NCBI RefSeq assembly: GCF_036898095.1
Contig: NC_090725.1
Coordinates: 203,342,232-203,406,231, forward strand
Direction of reading: 5' to 3'
Source of the DNA: Palaemon carinicauda
Lineage: Eukaryota; Arthropoda; Malacostraca; Decapoda; Palaemonidae
DNA: 64,000 nt
Shown: positions 24,249 to 35,197 of the stretch, piece by piece
How positions within the stretch are numbered: the stretch's first letter is position 1
How the letters are laid out: each line of letters starts with the position of its first letter
The notes under the pieces: generated by a model
Seen by the model: the letters and a program-made list of their open reading frames with translations, nothing else
Told to the model about the DNA's origin: nothing
The model's database searches: none
Position numbers and translations under genes: made by a program

Positions 24249-26195
24249 GAGGAGCCAACGGTGAAGTGTGCAGTCGTGTTCTGCAACCACAAGAGCAAGG
24301 ACTTTTGTGGGCGTACGATGTGCAGGTCTCATGCCCGCTGCTGCATCCTATCTGGATCCCTGAGGTACTGGCACCCGAAGGGTTGCTCCACCTGCTCGGC
24401 CCTGATGACCGAAGGATTTGGAGAAGATATCCCTGACACTACAGAGTCAAGGGATATAGCAAGAGAAACTCTTCGGAGGTGGGTAAGAGGGTTCCAGAAG
24501 AACTCTCCGGGACCTTACCTACCTAATGAATCTTTGAGGTGCCTTCTGTTCCCTAAGGTCCAATCTAGTGCGGTTGTACCCCAGGTACTGTCAAGCCTCT
24601 CTTCATCCAGCTGACAGCGGACGCAGACATTAACAAGGCACTGGAGGGCATGGACATCCACCAAGAAAAGATGTCGCAGGTGTCTACCGACACCGAAAAG
24701 GACCTTCTACAAGAAGACCTTGAAGAAGATGTGGTTCAACCGCCTACAGAGGAAGATGGATATGTCGACGGTAACTGAGGCCCCTCAGTTTTCCGTGACG
24801 GCATATCAACCTGTGCCGTCAATCTCTTCAGCCCCAACTCCCCAACTGGATGTGCAGATCGGCAGGAGTGAAGCGCTCCTAGAGTCGATCCAGCAGATGT
24901 TGGTAGTGTTCCGGAAGGAACAGCAGGAGATTAAGCAAGATCTCAAAGAGACGAAGAAAGAGGTAAGGGAAGGGAAACGCTCTGGCGCTTCCAGAGGCTT
25001 TGCTAAGCCTCTTAGAGTTTCTGACTTACCTCACTGCTCTGAAACCAACCCCTGGAGGTACACGGAGTACATGCCCATGATGAATAGGAAGCTCTATATC
25101 TCAGAGAATTTGGGGCCCAAACCCCTTGAAGATCTCCAATTCTGGCCTAGCTATTCGGCATACCCAGATTGCTACGTGAGACTGCAGGATGAACCAGCAT
25201 CCCATGAGGAGACGGAACCGAAGGAAGTCATTATCTTTTAGCATGACAAGGCACAGGCTATCCTATCCAAGACCCTAAAATGAGCCGGATATACCAACTC
25301 CAAAGTCTCAGCATTGAGCAAGAGGCATCCTATCTTCATTGCTCCTTCCTCCAGAGCTTTCCCCTTTTCGGTGAAAACCCTTGACTGTGTCATGAGAGCA
25401 GTCGATGAGGGCAAACCATGCCCAGTGCTTGAGGAATGTAAACCTTTATCTCTAGCCATGCCTACCTGCGAGGAGAAGTGGAACGAAGTTCATCTAACCT
25501 TCTCCATCTCTAAGCTGGATCCGGAGATAGCAGGTCAGCAGTTCAATGAGAACCTTCAAAAGCTGCCAGAGCATCTTTTGGGAAGGGAACAGGAGACAAA
25601 AGAGAGACTAGCCGCTTCTTTGTCTCATCAGAACTGCCTGGAAATGTGTGCAGGCCTTACCAACGCCCCAGACATGTACATGGTCTTAACCAAGTCTCAC
25701 ATGGGTACCCTTGTGAAGGACTTGTATGCCTTCGTCAAGTCCAGGAGGGCCTGTAGAGAGCATGTGTTTGCCGCAACAACGGTCAAACACGAACCCAGGA
25801 AGCTAATCACTTCATGCATGTGGGGCAAGGATCTCTTCCCACAAAATGTGGTTCAGGAGGTTATTGCTAAAGCCGCCACAGAGAATAGGAACCTTCTCCA
25901 AAAGTGGGGCATGTCTTCCAAGTGGAAATCATCCTCAGATGGTGGTCCCCAACCTAAGAACAGGAAGACAAAGAAAGCACATAGACCTGCACAACTTCCG
26001 ACCGTGACCATGGACACAGTGCCTCAAATGGTAGCTCAGCCGCAAACCACCTTCCAGATGGTCCCTCAGCAGCTAGTAGCTCAATCGCCTGTGTTTAACC
26101 CAGACTTTGAGAGGCACACAACTACCTTTCGACCCTACAAAGGTAGGGGCTCAAAAAGAGGTTCCTCAAGAAACCCCTCAAGGGGTAGAGGATGA
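24249..26195 (+). pseudogene. gag of DIRS element B, broken
   Basis: Same organisation as gag of A. A Cys/His cluster (CNHKSKDF, CRSHARCC, CSTCSAL) comes at the start, with GTG rather than ATG at 24,261. A region around 24,600-24,775 is readable only by changing frame, with TGA at 24,612. A coiled coil follows (about 24,870-24,975). Further nonsense codons are TAG at 25,239 and TGA near 25,280. The remaining capsid-like part, with KHEPRKLI and GKDLFPQ motifs, is open from 25,281 to TGA 26,193 and ends in a short Arg/Gly/Ser tail. Confidence 0.75.
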
Positions 26196-26239
26196 CGCTG
26201 TCGCAAAAATAAATCCTCAGGAACCCCTTAGCAATGAGA

Positions 26240-28071
26240 GGCTCCAGGTAGGAGGGAGACTCTTCCACTTCGGGATCGTTGGACCTTCGATCCCTGGGCC
26301 CACAGCCTAATCAAGAATGGACTCGATTGGAAGTGGAACAAAATTCCACCCCCTTTGCCACAATTCTTCCAACACTCCACCCCCTTATTGGAAGAATATA
26401 CCTCAGAACTCTTGAAAAAAAAGGTAATAAGAAAAGCGAGGTCCATCAAATTCCAGGGAAGGCTGTTTTGTGTTCCCAAGAAGGACTCGAACAGACTCAG
26501 AGTCATTCTAGACTCGTCTCCACTCAACAAGTTCATCGAGAACAACAAGTTCCGGATGCTTACCTTACAACACATAAGGACCCTTCTACCAAAAGGGGCG
26601 TACACAGTCTCAATAGACCTGGCAGATGCTTACTGGCCCCTACCAGTCAGCCGCCCCCTCTCCTACCTAGGATTCAGGCTACAGAAGACGAAGTATGTCT
26701 TCACAGCCATGCCCTTTTGGCTAAACATAGCCCCAAGGATATTCACAAAACTTGCGGATACAATTGTCCAACAACTACGCTTAGAAGGAATTCAGGTAGT
26801 AGCATACCTGGACGATTGGCTGGTGTGGGCAGCATCCAAGACGACTTGTCTACAAGCAGCCGGAAAGGTGATCCAGTTCCTGGAGCACCTAGGCTTCAAG
26901 ATGAACCGCAAGAAGTAGCGCCTTTCTCCAGCTCAGAAGTTTCAATGGTTAGGAATCCATTGGAACTTACAGTCACATCTTCTCTCCATTCCACCGAAGA
27001 AGAGGAGAGAGATAGCGGGATCTGTCAAGAGGCTATTGAAACTCAAGCAGTGACAGACCCAGTGCCAAAAGCACAGTTAAAGGATGCGTCAGGAGTCTGG
27101 AGAAGATACGCATCAAACGCTCGAAGAGATCAACAAAGGTTGACACTGACCTGATTGCGCACGCTACTAAGGCTGTGGTCAACAGTCAATAGCCTAGCAT
27201 GAACAATTCCCTCACAACCACCTCAACCATCAGTGGTAATACACACAGATGCCTCCCTGTAAGGATGGGGAGGCCATTCCCAACAAAGGAAAGTGCAGGG
27301 GAATTGGTCGCACCAGTTCAAAACCTTTCACATCAACTTCTTGCAGGCTATGGCAGTCTTCCTAACGTTGAAAAAATACTATCCCCTCGCAGATCAGTCC
27401 ACATCAGACTGGTCTTGGACAACGTGGTGATAGTAAGATGTCTAAACCGACAAGGCTCGAGATCACCTCGCATCAATCACGTGATGCTAGCCATCTTCTA
27501 CCTGTCAAGGAAAAGAAGATGGCACTTATCAGTAGTTCACCTGCAAGGGTTCCGCAATGTGACAGCGGATGCTCTATCCGGGCGAAAGCCGATAAAGATA
27601 GAATGGTCCCTAGATGCAGACTCATTCTCCTTCATCTTGGAAAAAGTCCCAGAACTGCAGATCGACCTCTTCGCAACGAGCAACAACAAGAAACTACCTC
27701 GATATGTAGCCCCTTACGAGGACCCTCAAGCAGAAGCGACAGACGCCATGTCTCTCGACTGGAACAGATGGAATCGAATCTATCTGTTCCCACCAACCAA
27801 TCTCCTGCTGAAGGTCCTCAACAAGCTAAGATCCTTCAGAGGAACAGCAGCAGTAGTGGCCCCCAAATGGCCCAGAAGCAATTGGTTCCCTCTAGTTGTA
27901 GAATTGAAACTGAAGCTGTTTCCTCTGCCGAACCCAGTATTATCCCAACTGGTTCAGAAGTCGACTATCTACGCTTCATCCTTAAGAACCAACAACCCAC
28001 ATCTCATGATTTTCTCACCCTACCAGCCAAGAAAAGGTTTGGGATCTCAAAAGACAAGATTGACTTTATAG
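26240..28071 (+). pseudogene. pol of DIRS element B: RT, RNase H, methyltransferase-like, broken
   Basis: RT motifs are present in 26,355-26,918 (FQGRLFCVPKK, SIDLADAYWPLP, YLDDWLVW at about 26,806) up to a TAG at 26,916. A deletion near 27,045 removes the segment between the KRLLK motif and the TDPV motif seen in A. Frames change again around 27,150-27,200. From 27,199 the frame is open for 290 codons through degraded RNase H (the TDAS motif is lost, VTADALSG remains) and the complete methyltransferase-like domain (IDLFATSNNKKLPRYVAPYE, DAMSLDW, YLFPP, VVAPKWP). Not functional. Confidence 0.8.
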
Positions 28072-28965
28072 AAGAATACAAGTCAAGTTCAACTAGGAGA
28101 CAAAATGAATCGTGTTGAAAGAAGTGGGTTTCTTTGTGAAAGCAAGGAAACCGATAGAAATATCAATAGATTTCTGTCTCTCCTTCTTCCTCCGCCTACT
28201 CGAACAAGGCCTGGCTTCCACTACAATAACTGCGTGTAAATCGGCTTTGACTAGACCTCTTCTTTATGCCTTTCAGGTGGACCTTTCAAGTGAAATCGTC
28301 AATAAGATACCGAAAGCATGCGTTAGACTCAAACCAGCAACCCCTCCAAAGCCCATATCATAGTCATTGGACAAAGTCTTGCACTACGCTTCGAATATGA
28401 ACAATGAGGATTGCACCCTAAAGGATCTGACACAGAAAGTGATATTTCTGTTTGCTATAGCCTCAGGGTGGCCTTATCCAGGAATGAAGGCCATATTCAC
28501 TTCACAGAAACGGGAGAACTGAACCTTTTCCCTGATCCTACCTTTCTCGCCAAAAACGAGCTGCCCACCAAAAGGTGGGGTCCTTGGAGAATCTGCCCTC
28601 TGAAGGAAGATGTCTATCTTTGTCCAGTAGAGTGTCTTAAGGTCTATCTTCGAAGAACTTCAGATTTCAAGGAGGGACAGCTCTTCCGAGGCGAAACCTC
28701 AGGATCAAATTTATCCCTAAAACAACTGAGGGCGAAACTCATCTACTTTATTCGCAGAGCAGATCCTGACAGTACACCCGCAGGTCACGATCCAAGAAAA
28801 GTTGCTTCTTCGTTGAACTTCTTTCAACATATGGACTTTGATAGGCTCCACTCATATACGAGGTGGAAATCATCCAGAGTCTTCTATAAACATTATGCGA
28901 AGCAAGTGCACAAGATAAAACACTTTGTGGTGGCGGCAGGTAGTGTCATTAAACCTATCGTCTAG
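27900..28965 (+). pseudogene. Tyrosine recombinase of DIRS element B, first catalytic Arg deleted
   Basis: Homologous to the YR of A and C. Defects in order: TGA at 28,116 in place of a Trp codon, a one-base loss near 28,130, TAG at 28,361, and a deletion near 28,468 that removes the ARVSEI segment with the first catalytic Arg. The C-terminal part is intact from 28,500 to TAG 28,963 with the HDPRK box (about 28,788) and the Tyr of YKHYAKQV. Because an essential Arg is gone, this copy could not be revived by correcting stops alone. Confidence 0.8.
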
Positions 28966-29703
28966 TGCTGCGATGAACAGTGGACTGTTTTGGGACTCAA
29001 CAGTGTATCGGGTGAATAGGCGTTAGCACCCTCGAGTGTAATACCTTCTAGTGAAAATCACTATGGTGATTTATGGACTGTTCTATATAGGTGCAGAATC
29101 TAACCAATAACACTAGTGCCATGTGAATATTTGTACACAGTGTTGAAGCATATCCAACATCTAAGTGAAACTAAACAAGTTAACTTCACATTATTGAGTG
29201 GCATTTTAACAAATGAATTAATATTTGTATATTCATCCTTTACAAGTTAAAGATATATATATATAACCATGATGTTCATATAGACAGGCTAGATTCCTTC
29301 TCAGGATACATTATTATCACTTTGTTTTTCTTACGAAAATAAAAAACAAAAAGTGTATCTGCGTCTTCTTTTATCCTCAGAAATAAGATAAAAGATTCCA
29401 GAGTTTTTCTATTTTCCTTAAATAGATACCTTGTTAATAATGATTTCCAAAGAACAACCAGGTAATCTCAAAAGAAGTTTCCCTCGTGTTCTTATGGAAA
29501 TGCAAACTTTTAATCCTTATAGTCAAATTCGACAATTTCCCTGCAGGGGGAAGCCCTCTTCAAACTTAGTGGATATGACAAATAACGGTAATGTCATATA
29601 CAGTATAAAGGTCTAGGAGACCATATAAGGAACTCATTCAAAGTAAAGGCACTTATACAAACCCACAGATATAGTACTTTCAAGTTAATTCTCTGGAAAG
29701 CTT
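28966..29703 (+). other. 3' non-coding region of DIRS element B
   Basis: AT-rich with no gene. It shares the CCCTGCAGGGGGAAGCCCTC and ACAAATAACGGTAATGTCAT blocks with element A. Confidence 0.5.
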
Positions 29704-29794
29704 CCATCAGGACGACATGGCCGAGACCAAAAAATGGATTTTGAGCAAAATGAAAAATCTATTTTTGGGTGAGATAGCCATGTCGTCCGGATGG
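29704..29794 (+). repeat. Internal complementary region of DIRS element B
   Basis: CCATCAGGACGACATGGCC begins the complement of the left end, and the second half (from about 29,737, ATTTTGAGCAAAATG, to GCCATGTCGTCC) complements the right end at 30,130-30,184. It keeps the central segment that A has lost. Confidence 0.8.
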
Positions 29795-29845
29795 ACCCAC
29801 CCTTGACCCCACCCGAAACTATTCTATCTGCGGCTATTCCTGCTT

Positions 29846-30184
29846 AAATGCAACAAGGAATGATGGGCCGTAGTAGTACACCGGGTACCTTGATAACGGC
29901 TCCCCTTTCGTTCGCCACTCTTCCCCCTCAAAGAGTTAAATTATTCAGGCTGAAGATTGCTATGTGTCGTATCAAAAAATAACGTCCCTTGATATTATGC
30001 GATATCCTTAAAGATATATTAAGGATACTTGCGCCAGGAGTTAGAATTCTGGAGACCTACGGTTAATTCTCTGGGAGTATCACTGTAGCAAATATCCCTT
30101 AGAAAGCTACCTAAAGGAACCTTTCATCAGGACGACATGGCAATCTCACCCAAAAATAGATTTTTCACTTTGCTCAAAATCTGT
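29846..30184 (-). repeat. Right inverted terminal repeat of DIRS element B
   Basis: Reverse complement of 21,957-22,285. It ends GCTCAAAATCTG just before TA/TG-rich DNA. Confidence 0.85.
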
Positions 30185-30196
30185 TATATGTATGTG

Positions 30197-30414
<218 letters not shown>

Positions 30415-30646
30415 TGGTACCTCTACATACGAATTTTCCAACATACGAAGTAAAATTTGACCAAATTTCTGCCTCGACATCCGAAGTGTTGCTCCAACAT
30501 ATGAAGTAAACATTACGCCATTGAGCGTTGAGTGCTCAGTTCTCTGTTCTTGTGTGTATCTTGTGGTTGTCCTCTGTTTGGTCTGTTATTAACAGTGCTT
30601 ATTTTCTTCCTTTTCTCACATTTCTTTTTTTATTTTACCTATAATC

Positions 30647-30980
30647 ATGGTGCCTAAGAAGCTAAGTTTCAGTACTGGAAGAAGGCAATTCTTTCATTAG
30701 AATTGAAGCAAGAAATTATAGAAAAACATGAGAGCAATGTGCATGTGAGTGATACTGTATGGCTAAACAATATGGCCGGAATAGGCCTATGATCTCGAGG
30801 ATCATCAAGCTGAAGGCAGCCATTAAAGCAAATAACCATCGAAGGGGATCACCATTATTACAATACATCGTAGCAATACCCTGGAAGAGATAGAACGCCT
30901 TTTGTTGATAGGGATAAAGGACAAAGAGATTGTTGGCAACGATCATGTGTGAGAAGGGCCAGCGTGATGAACAGAAAGAA
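30647..30980 (+). pseudogene. Tigger-like transposase remnant (N-terminal DNA-binding part)
   Basis: ATG at 30,647 starts a MVPKKLS-type N-terminus. With frame changes near 30,670 and 30,755 the reading continues through ELKQEIIEKHES, KQYGRNRPMISRIIKLKAAI (CENP-B-type HTH) and LEEIERLLLIGIKDKE (second DNA-binding region), ending at stops near 30,950. It is more decayed than Tigger element 1 and has no catalytic domain. Confidence 0.75.
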
Positions 30981-31078
30981 AGAAAAAAGTGAAGCAAAGA
31001 AAACCAAGATAGCATTAACAAGCTCTTTTAAATAAGACTTCTCTCTTTTTCTGTTTCTCTCTAAACATAGCATTAACA

Positions 31079-31080
<2 letters not shown>

Positions 31081-31111
<31 letters not shown>

Positions 31112-31705
31112 TTACTAAGCTACAACCCTAGTTGGAAAAGCAGTATGCTATAAGCCCAGGGGCTCCAACAGGGAAAATAGCTCAGTGCGGAAAGGAAAAA
31201 AGGAAAATAAAATATTCTAAGAAGAGTAACAACAATAAATATCTCCTATATAAACTATAAAAACTTTAACAAAACAAGAGGAAGAGAAATAAGATAGGAG
31301 AGTGTGCTCGAGTGTACCCTCAAGCAAGAGAACTCTAACCCAAGACAGTGAAAGGCCATGGTACAGAGGCTATGGCACTACCCAAGACTAGAGAACAGTG
31401 GTTTGATTTTGGAGTGTCCTTCTCCTAGAAGAGCTGCTTACCATAGCTAAAGAGTCTCTTTTACCCTTACCAAGAGGAAAGTGGCACTGAACAATTACAG
31501 TGCAGTAACCCCTTGGGTGATGAAGAATTGTTTGGTAATCTGTGTTGTCAGGTGTATGAGGATAGAGGAGAATATGTAAAGAATATGCCAGACTATTCAG
31601 TGTGTATGTAGGCAAAGGGAAAATGAACCGTAACCAGAGAGGAGGATCCAATGTAGTACTGTCTGGCCAGTCAAAAGACCCCATAACTCTCTAGCGGTAG
31701 TATCT
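31081..31705 (-). mobile_element. Short LINE derivative (5' and 3' ends joined, no coding region)
   Basis: It reads on the minus strand, with its (TAA)n-type tail at 31,081-31,110. The adjoining about 170 bp (AAGCTACAACCCTAGTTGG, GGGGCTCCAACAGGGAAAAT) matches the 3' end of the LINE at 37,200-37,290. The rest (from about 31,262 to 31,705: AGCAAGAGAACTCTAACCC, CCATGGTACAGAGGCTATGG, GTATCTCAACGG) matches the 5' region of that LINE at 40,110-40,555. The protein-coding part is absent, as in a non-autonomous internally deleted LINE. Confidence 0.8.
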
Positions 31706-31722
31706 CAACGGGTTCTTTAAAT

Positions 31723-31795
<73 letters not shown>

Positions 31796-32110
31796 CTTCT
31801 TTGCTGTTATAGTGTTAGATACGTCTATTATTTTTTTTCCGAGAGAGAGAGAGATTAAACAAAAATGTGTTTAGAGTACATGTGATTTTTAACAGCGTCA
31901 ACGAGTTGAAAAACAATTAAATGTAACTAAGAAAGCAATAACAGCTAATCTGAATTCCTTTTTATTAACTAAAACAAATATTGATACAAACACACTCGTG
32001 TGCGTATGCACAAACACACACACACAGGTGCAAGAATTGCTACGCAGTAAGAGAGACGGTCGGGGAGGAGGTAGAGATGGTGACTGCGATAACATACCGT
32101 AACTCGTCAC
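31706..32110. repeat. Left arm of a large inverted repeat (foldback)
   Basis: TTCTTTAAATAAAATCTCTC, the CT run, TGTTAGATACGTCTATTA, the GA run, AACAGCGTCAACGAGTTG, CACACTCGTGTGCGTATG and GAGATGGTGACTGCGATAAC occur here. Each has its complement in reverse order in 32,215-32,660. The LINE derivative separates this arm from its outermost part (ATTAACATG, about 31,070-31,080). Confidence 0.85.
31727..31793. repeat. (CT)n microsatellite
   Basis: About 66 bp of CT dinucleotide within the left foldback arm. Confidence 0.95.
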
Positions 32111-32214
32111 TGAAAGTGATGAAAATAAGAAATAAAAAGAAAAAAAATGTAAAAAATATGAAATATAAAAATAAAAAAAAAATAAATAAGCTAAGTTAGA
32201 TTAAAATTTCCGTA

Positions 32215-32462
32215 GTGTAAGTTACGGTATGTTATCGCAGTCACCATCTCTACCTCCTCGCCGATCGTGTCTCCTCGTGCGTGTGTGTGTGTTTGCGCAT
32301 ACGCACACGAATGTGTTTGTATCAATATTTGTTTTAGTTGATAAAGGAATTCAGATTCGCTAATATTGTTTTTTAGTTAAATTTAAATGTCTTTCAACTC
32401 GTTAACGCTGTTAAAAATCAAATGTACACGACACATTTTTGTTTAATCTCTCATTTTTGTTT

Positions 32463-32546
<84 letters not shown>

Positions 32547-32585
32547 AAAAAATTAATAGACGTCTCTAACACTAACAGTGAAGAA

Positions 32586-32630
<45 letters not shown>

Positions 32631-32660
32631 CTTAAAGAACATGTTAACACCATGTCTACC
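32215..32660. repeat. Right arm of the large inverted repeat
   Basis: Reverse complement of 31,706-32,110, including a CT array at 32,465-32,543 and a GA array at 32,590-32,625. The loop is about 105 bp (32,111-32,214). Just outside, 32,651-32,700 repeats the CTACC-TCTCGCCGATCG-GTCTCCTCC block yet again in direct orientation, so a third partial copy exists. Confidence 0.85.
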
Positions 32661-33014
32661 TTCTCGCCGATCGTCCGTCTCCTCCTGGCGTAGCAAATCC
32701 TACACCTGCGTTGGCCTGTCTCTAAGGTAAAGTGGCAATAAAACACATTTTTTATTTATTATTTCTTTATAATTATCTTTTTTACATGCTTCTTTCATAT
32801 TATGCAGTTATGTTATTGTTATGTGTAATTATGTGTAGCCATTTATTAAGGATTCATTATGGGTTTTTAGGCTGAGGAACGAATTAAATGAATTACCATG
32901 TATTCTTATGGGAAAATTCGTTTCTACATCCGAACATTTTCTACATCCGAAGTCGGTTGTGGAACGAATTAAATTAGTATGTAGAGGTACCACTATAATT
33001 ATATATAAAGTTAA

Positions 33015-34745
33015 TTAATGGGAGATTTGTTCCTGGGATTCTTTGGAGAGCTGATCAATGTTTGGAGAATAAGTAGTAGTTTTCACATTTAAGCAAGATA
33101 CAAGTTCCCTGTTTAATCTACTTCTTAATTCTCTTTTTATGAAATTCATGCTTGAAAATATTTGCTCACACAAATAAGTGGATCCGCAAATGGAGGGAAC
33201 CATAAATGCAAATTTTTATAATTTTTGTAGTTGTCTGGTAATGCATTCCAAACCTCAAAAACCATCTTTTCTTCCTTTTTCAGATTTAGTGGCTCTCCCC
33301 ATTTGTTTTGGCTAGCTAATGTGGCTTGCTGTGTTTATAAATACTCTAGATATGTGAGTAAAACTTTGAATTTTGATGCCCCTAACTCTTTTTCCTGCAA
33401 ATAAGCTATTTCAGACTCTAAGTAAGAAAAGGACAAGGTTTTTATCCTCCTGAATTCTTGGAAACAATTCTTTAAAACATTTCCATTTTCAAGAAAGCTC
33501 TTTTTAGGGTATCATCATAAAACTCAAAATCTGCTGTTTCTTTGTATGTCTTCAGTGATGGAAAATGAACAATTTCTCTTTTCTCAATATCTCTGACAAA
33601 CACCTTTTGAGAGGCATAAGGCAGTGTTTCCCTTTCCTCGTAATTTTCGGTTAAGATGATTTAAATGTGAAGTGATATCTACCAGAAAGTAAATTTTTTC
33701 CAGCCATTCAGATGTTGAGAGCTCTTGACATACATCACCTTTCTCAACCAAAAATAATTTCACTTCTAAGCAGGCTGAAAATCGCTCAAGAACTCCTCCT
33801 TTTGAAACCCGTCGGATTGAGATGTAAAGAAGCAGATCTGAATATTGGTAATCAGCCTCCTCCAAGAGTTCACGAAAATGTGGTTTAATACTTTCGCTAA
33901 AATTTTGTTCACAATTTTGACTACTCATGTCATCACTTCATTGAATTTAGGAGGTAAAGATTGTCCACAAAGAGCCTCTTAATCTAAATATAAAGCCCTT
34001 TTGTTTTCCCATCATGCAAGGTGCCCCATCAGTTGCAACAGAAATTATATGGTTAATGTTTATTTTCTTTGCTTCCAAACATGTGATAATAGGTGTAAAT
34101 ATATCTTCACCTCTGGTATTACTAGTGAGAGGCAGTAGATCAATAAGCTCCTCTTCTGGGCCCTCAGAATTTACATACCAACAAAGTAGGACAACCTGAG
34201 CTATATCTGTATTATCACATGACTCGTCACAAGCAGTAGAAAATCTCCTGGGGAAGAATTAATGTCTTTTGTTTGCTTTCCTGTAATGTCTTTTGTAAGT
34301 TTCACTGTTCTATAACAGTTTGTGCAGACAATGGCACATCTTTAATTTTTTGTCATGTTACTGAATAGATGTTCTGATGCCTTGACAAAGCAGTCCTTAA
34401 TATATTGTTCATCTGTGAAAGGATTTCTTATCTTTATTATTTCATTGGTAAGCAAAAAACTTGCAGCTGTTGAGCCACTGGAGGATTTCACTCACTTTGT
34501 GAATACATTACAACTCAGTGGTACATTATGTTTCAGTTCCTCTACGGCTTTTTTTTTTTTCTTATATCTCCATTTGGATACTTCTCAGCAAATCTACTAT
34601 GCTTTTTTCTGAAAATGCCTTTCAAGATTACTTCTTATTATTGGAAAGTACTTCATTACATATCATACAACATGTAAATCGTCTAGAGTTCTGTATGAAT
34701 CCATAAGAGTCAGTCCATTCACTTTTAAATTCTCAATTTTCATCA
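33015..34745 (-). pseudogene. hAT transposase, BED zinc finger to dimerisation domain, multiple frame breaks
   Basis: On the minus strand, a BED-finger-like CCMICNEVLSNNKK segment comes first (about 34,680-34,640). A middle part follows with DESCDNTDIAQ and the catalytic-core signature ATDGAPCMMGK (about 34,010-34,045). Next is 33,928-33,584, open for 114 codons (RVSKGGVLERF, WLEKIYFLVDI). The C-terminal hAT dimerisation motif is STYLCEQIFSSMNFIKRELR within 33,203-33,015. Stops and frameshifts separate these blocks. The family includes vertebrate ZBED5- and GTF2IRD2-type sequences derived from Charlie elements. It is decayed and not functional as a transposase. Confidence 0.8.
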
Positions 34746-34896
34746 TCTATTTTTCTCTTTTTAGCTATTATTACTTTATTGATTTTCTCATTAACTCAAT
34801 GGAAAAATAAAGCAGCAACGTTGAGCTTATAGAAGTGACTGATATTCCGGTACCGGTGGTGCTGCAGGTGAGGTCTGGAAATAGAAACTGGACGTG

Positions 34897-34905
<9 letters not shown>

Positions 34906-34976
<71 letters not shown>
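34906..34976. repeat. (CT)n microsatellite
   Basis: About 70 bp of CT after a C-run, inside the hAT 5' region. Confidence 0.95.
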
Positions 34977-34978
<2 letters not shown>

Positions 34979-35197
34979 ATTTTGAGTTTAGAAACTATAT
35001 ATCATTGAATAATCAATGAAATTACAGTAAATGGCTATGCCTCTAAGATGAAATAAACCTCAGTTGGATATTGTCTAGAGAGTGTTACATAATTTCTTTG
35101 TTTTAAATAAATAAAAAGGTTAGTTTAGCTTTCAGAGCTGCAAAATTGTCTTGAAAGAGTCGCACTCAACTCCTGAGTCGCAGGTTGGTGACCCCTG

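Larger units (their letters stand above)
33015..35197 (-). mobile_element. hAT DNA transposon (BED-finger, ZBED5/GTF2IRD2-like transposase), decayed
   Basis: Its 5' end on the minus strand is CAGGGGTCACCAACCTGCG (35,197 downwards), a typical hAT terminus. The other terminus is not found: the transposase stop at 33,015 lies only 20 bp from the end of Tigger element 3, so the 3' end is truncated or replaced. It contains a CT array (34,906-34,976) and a decayed transposase. Confidence 0.75.
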
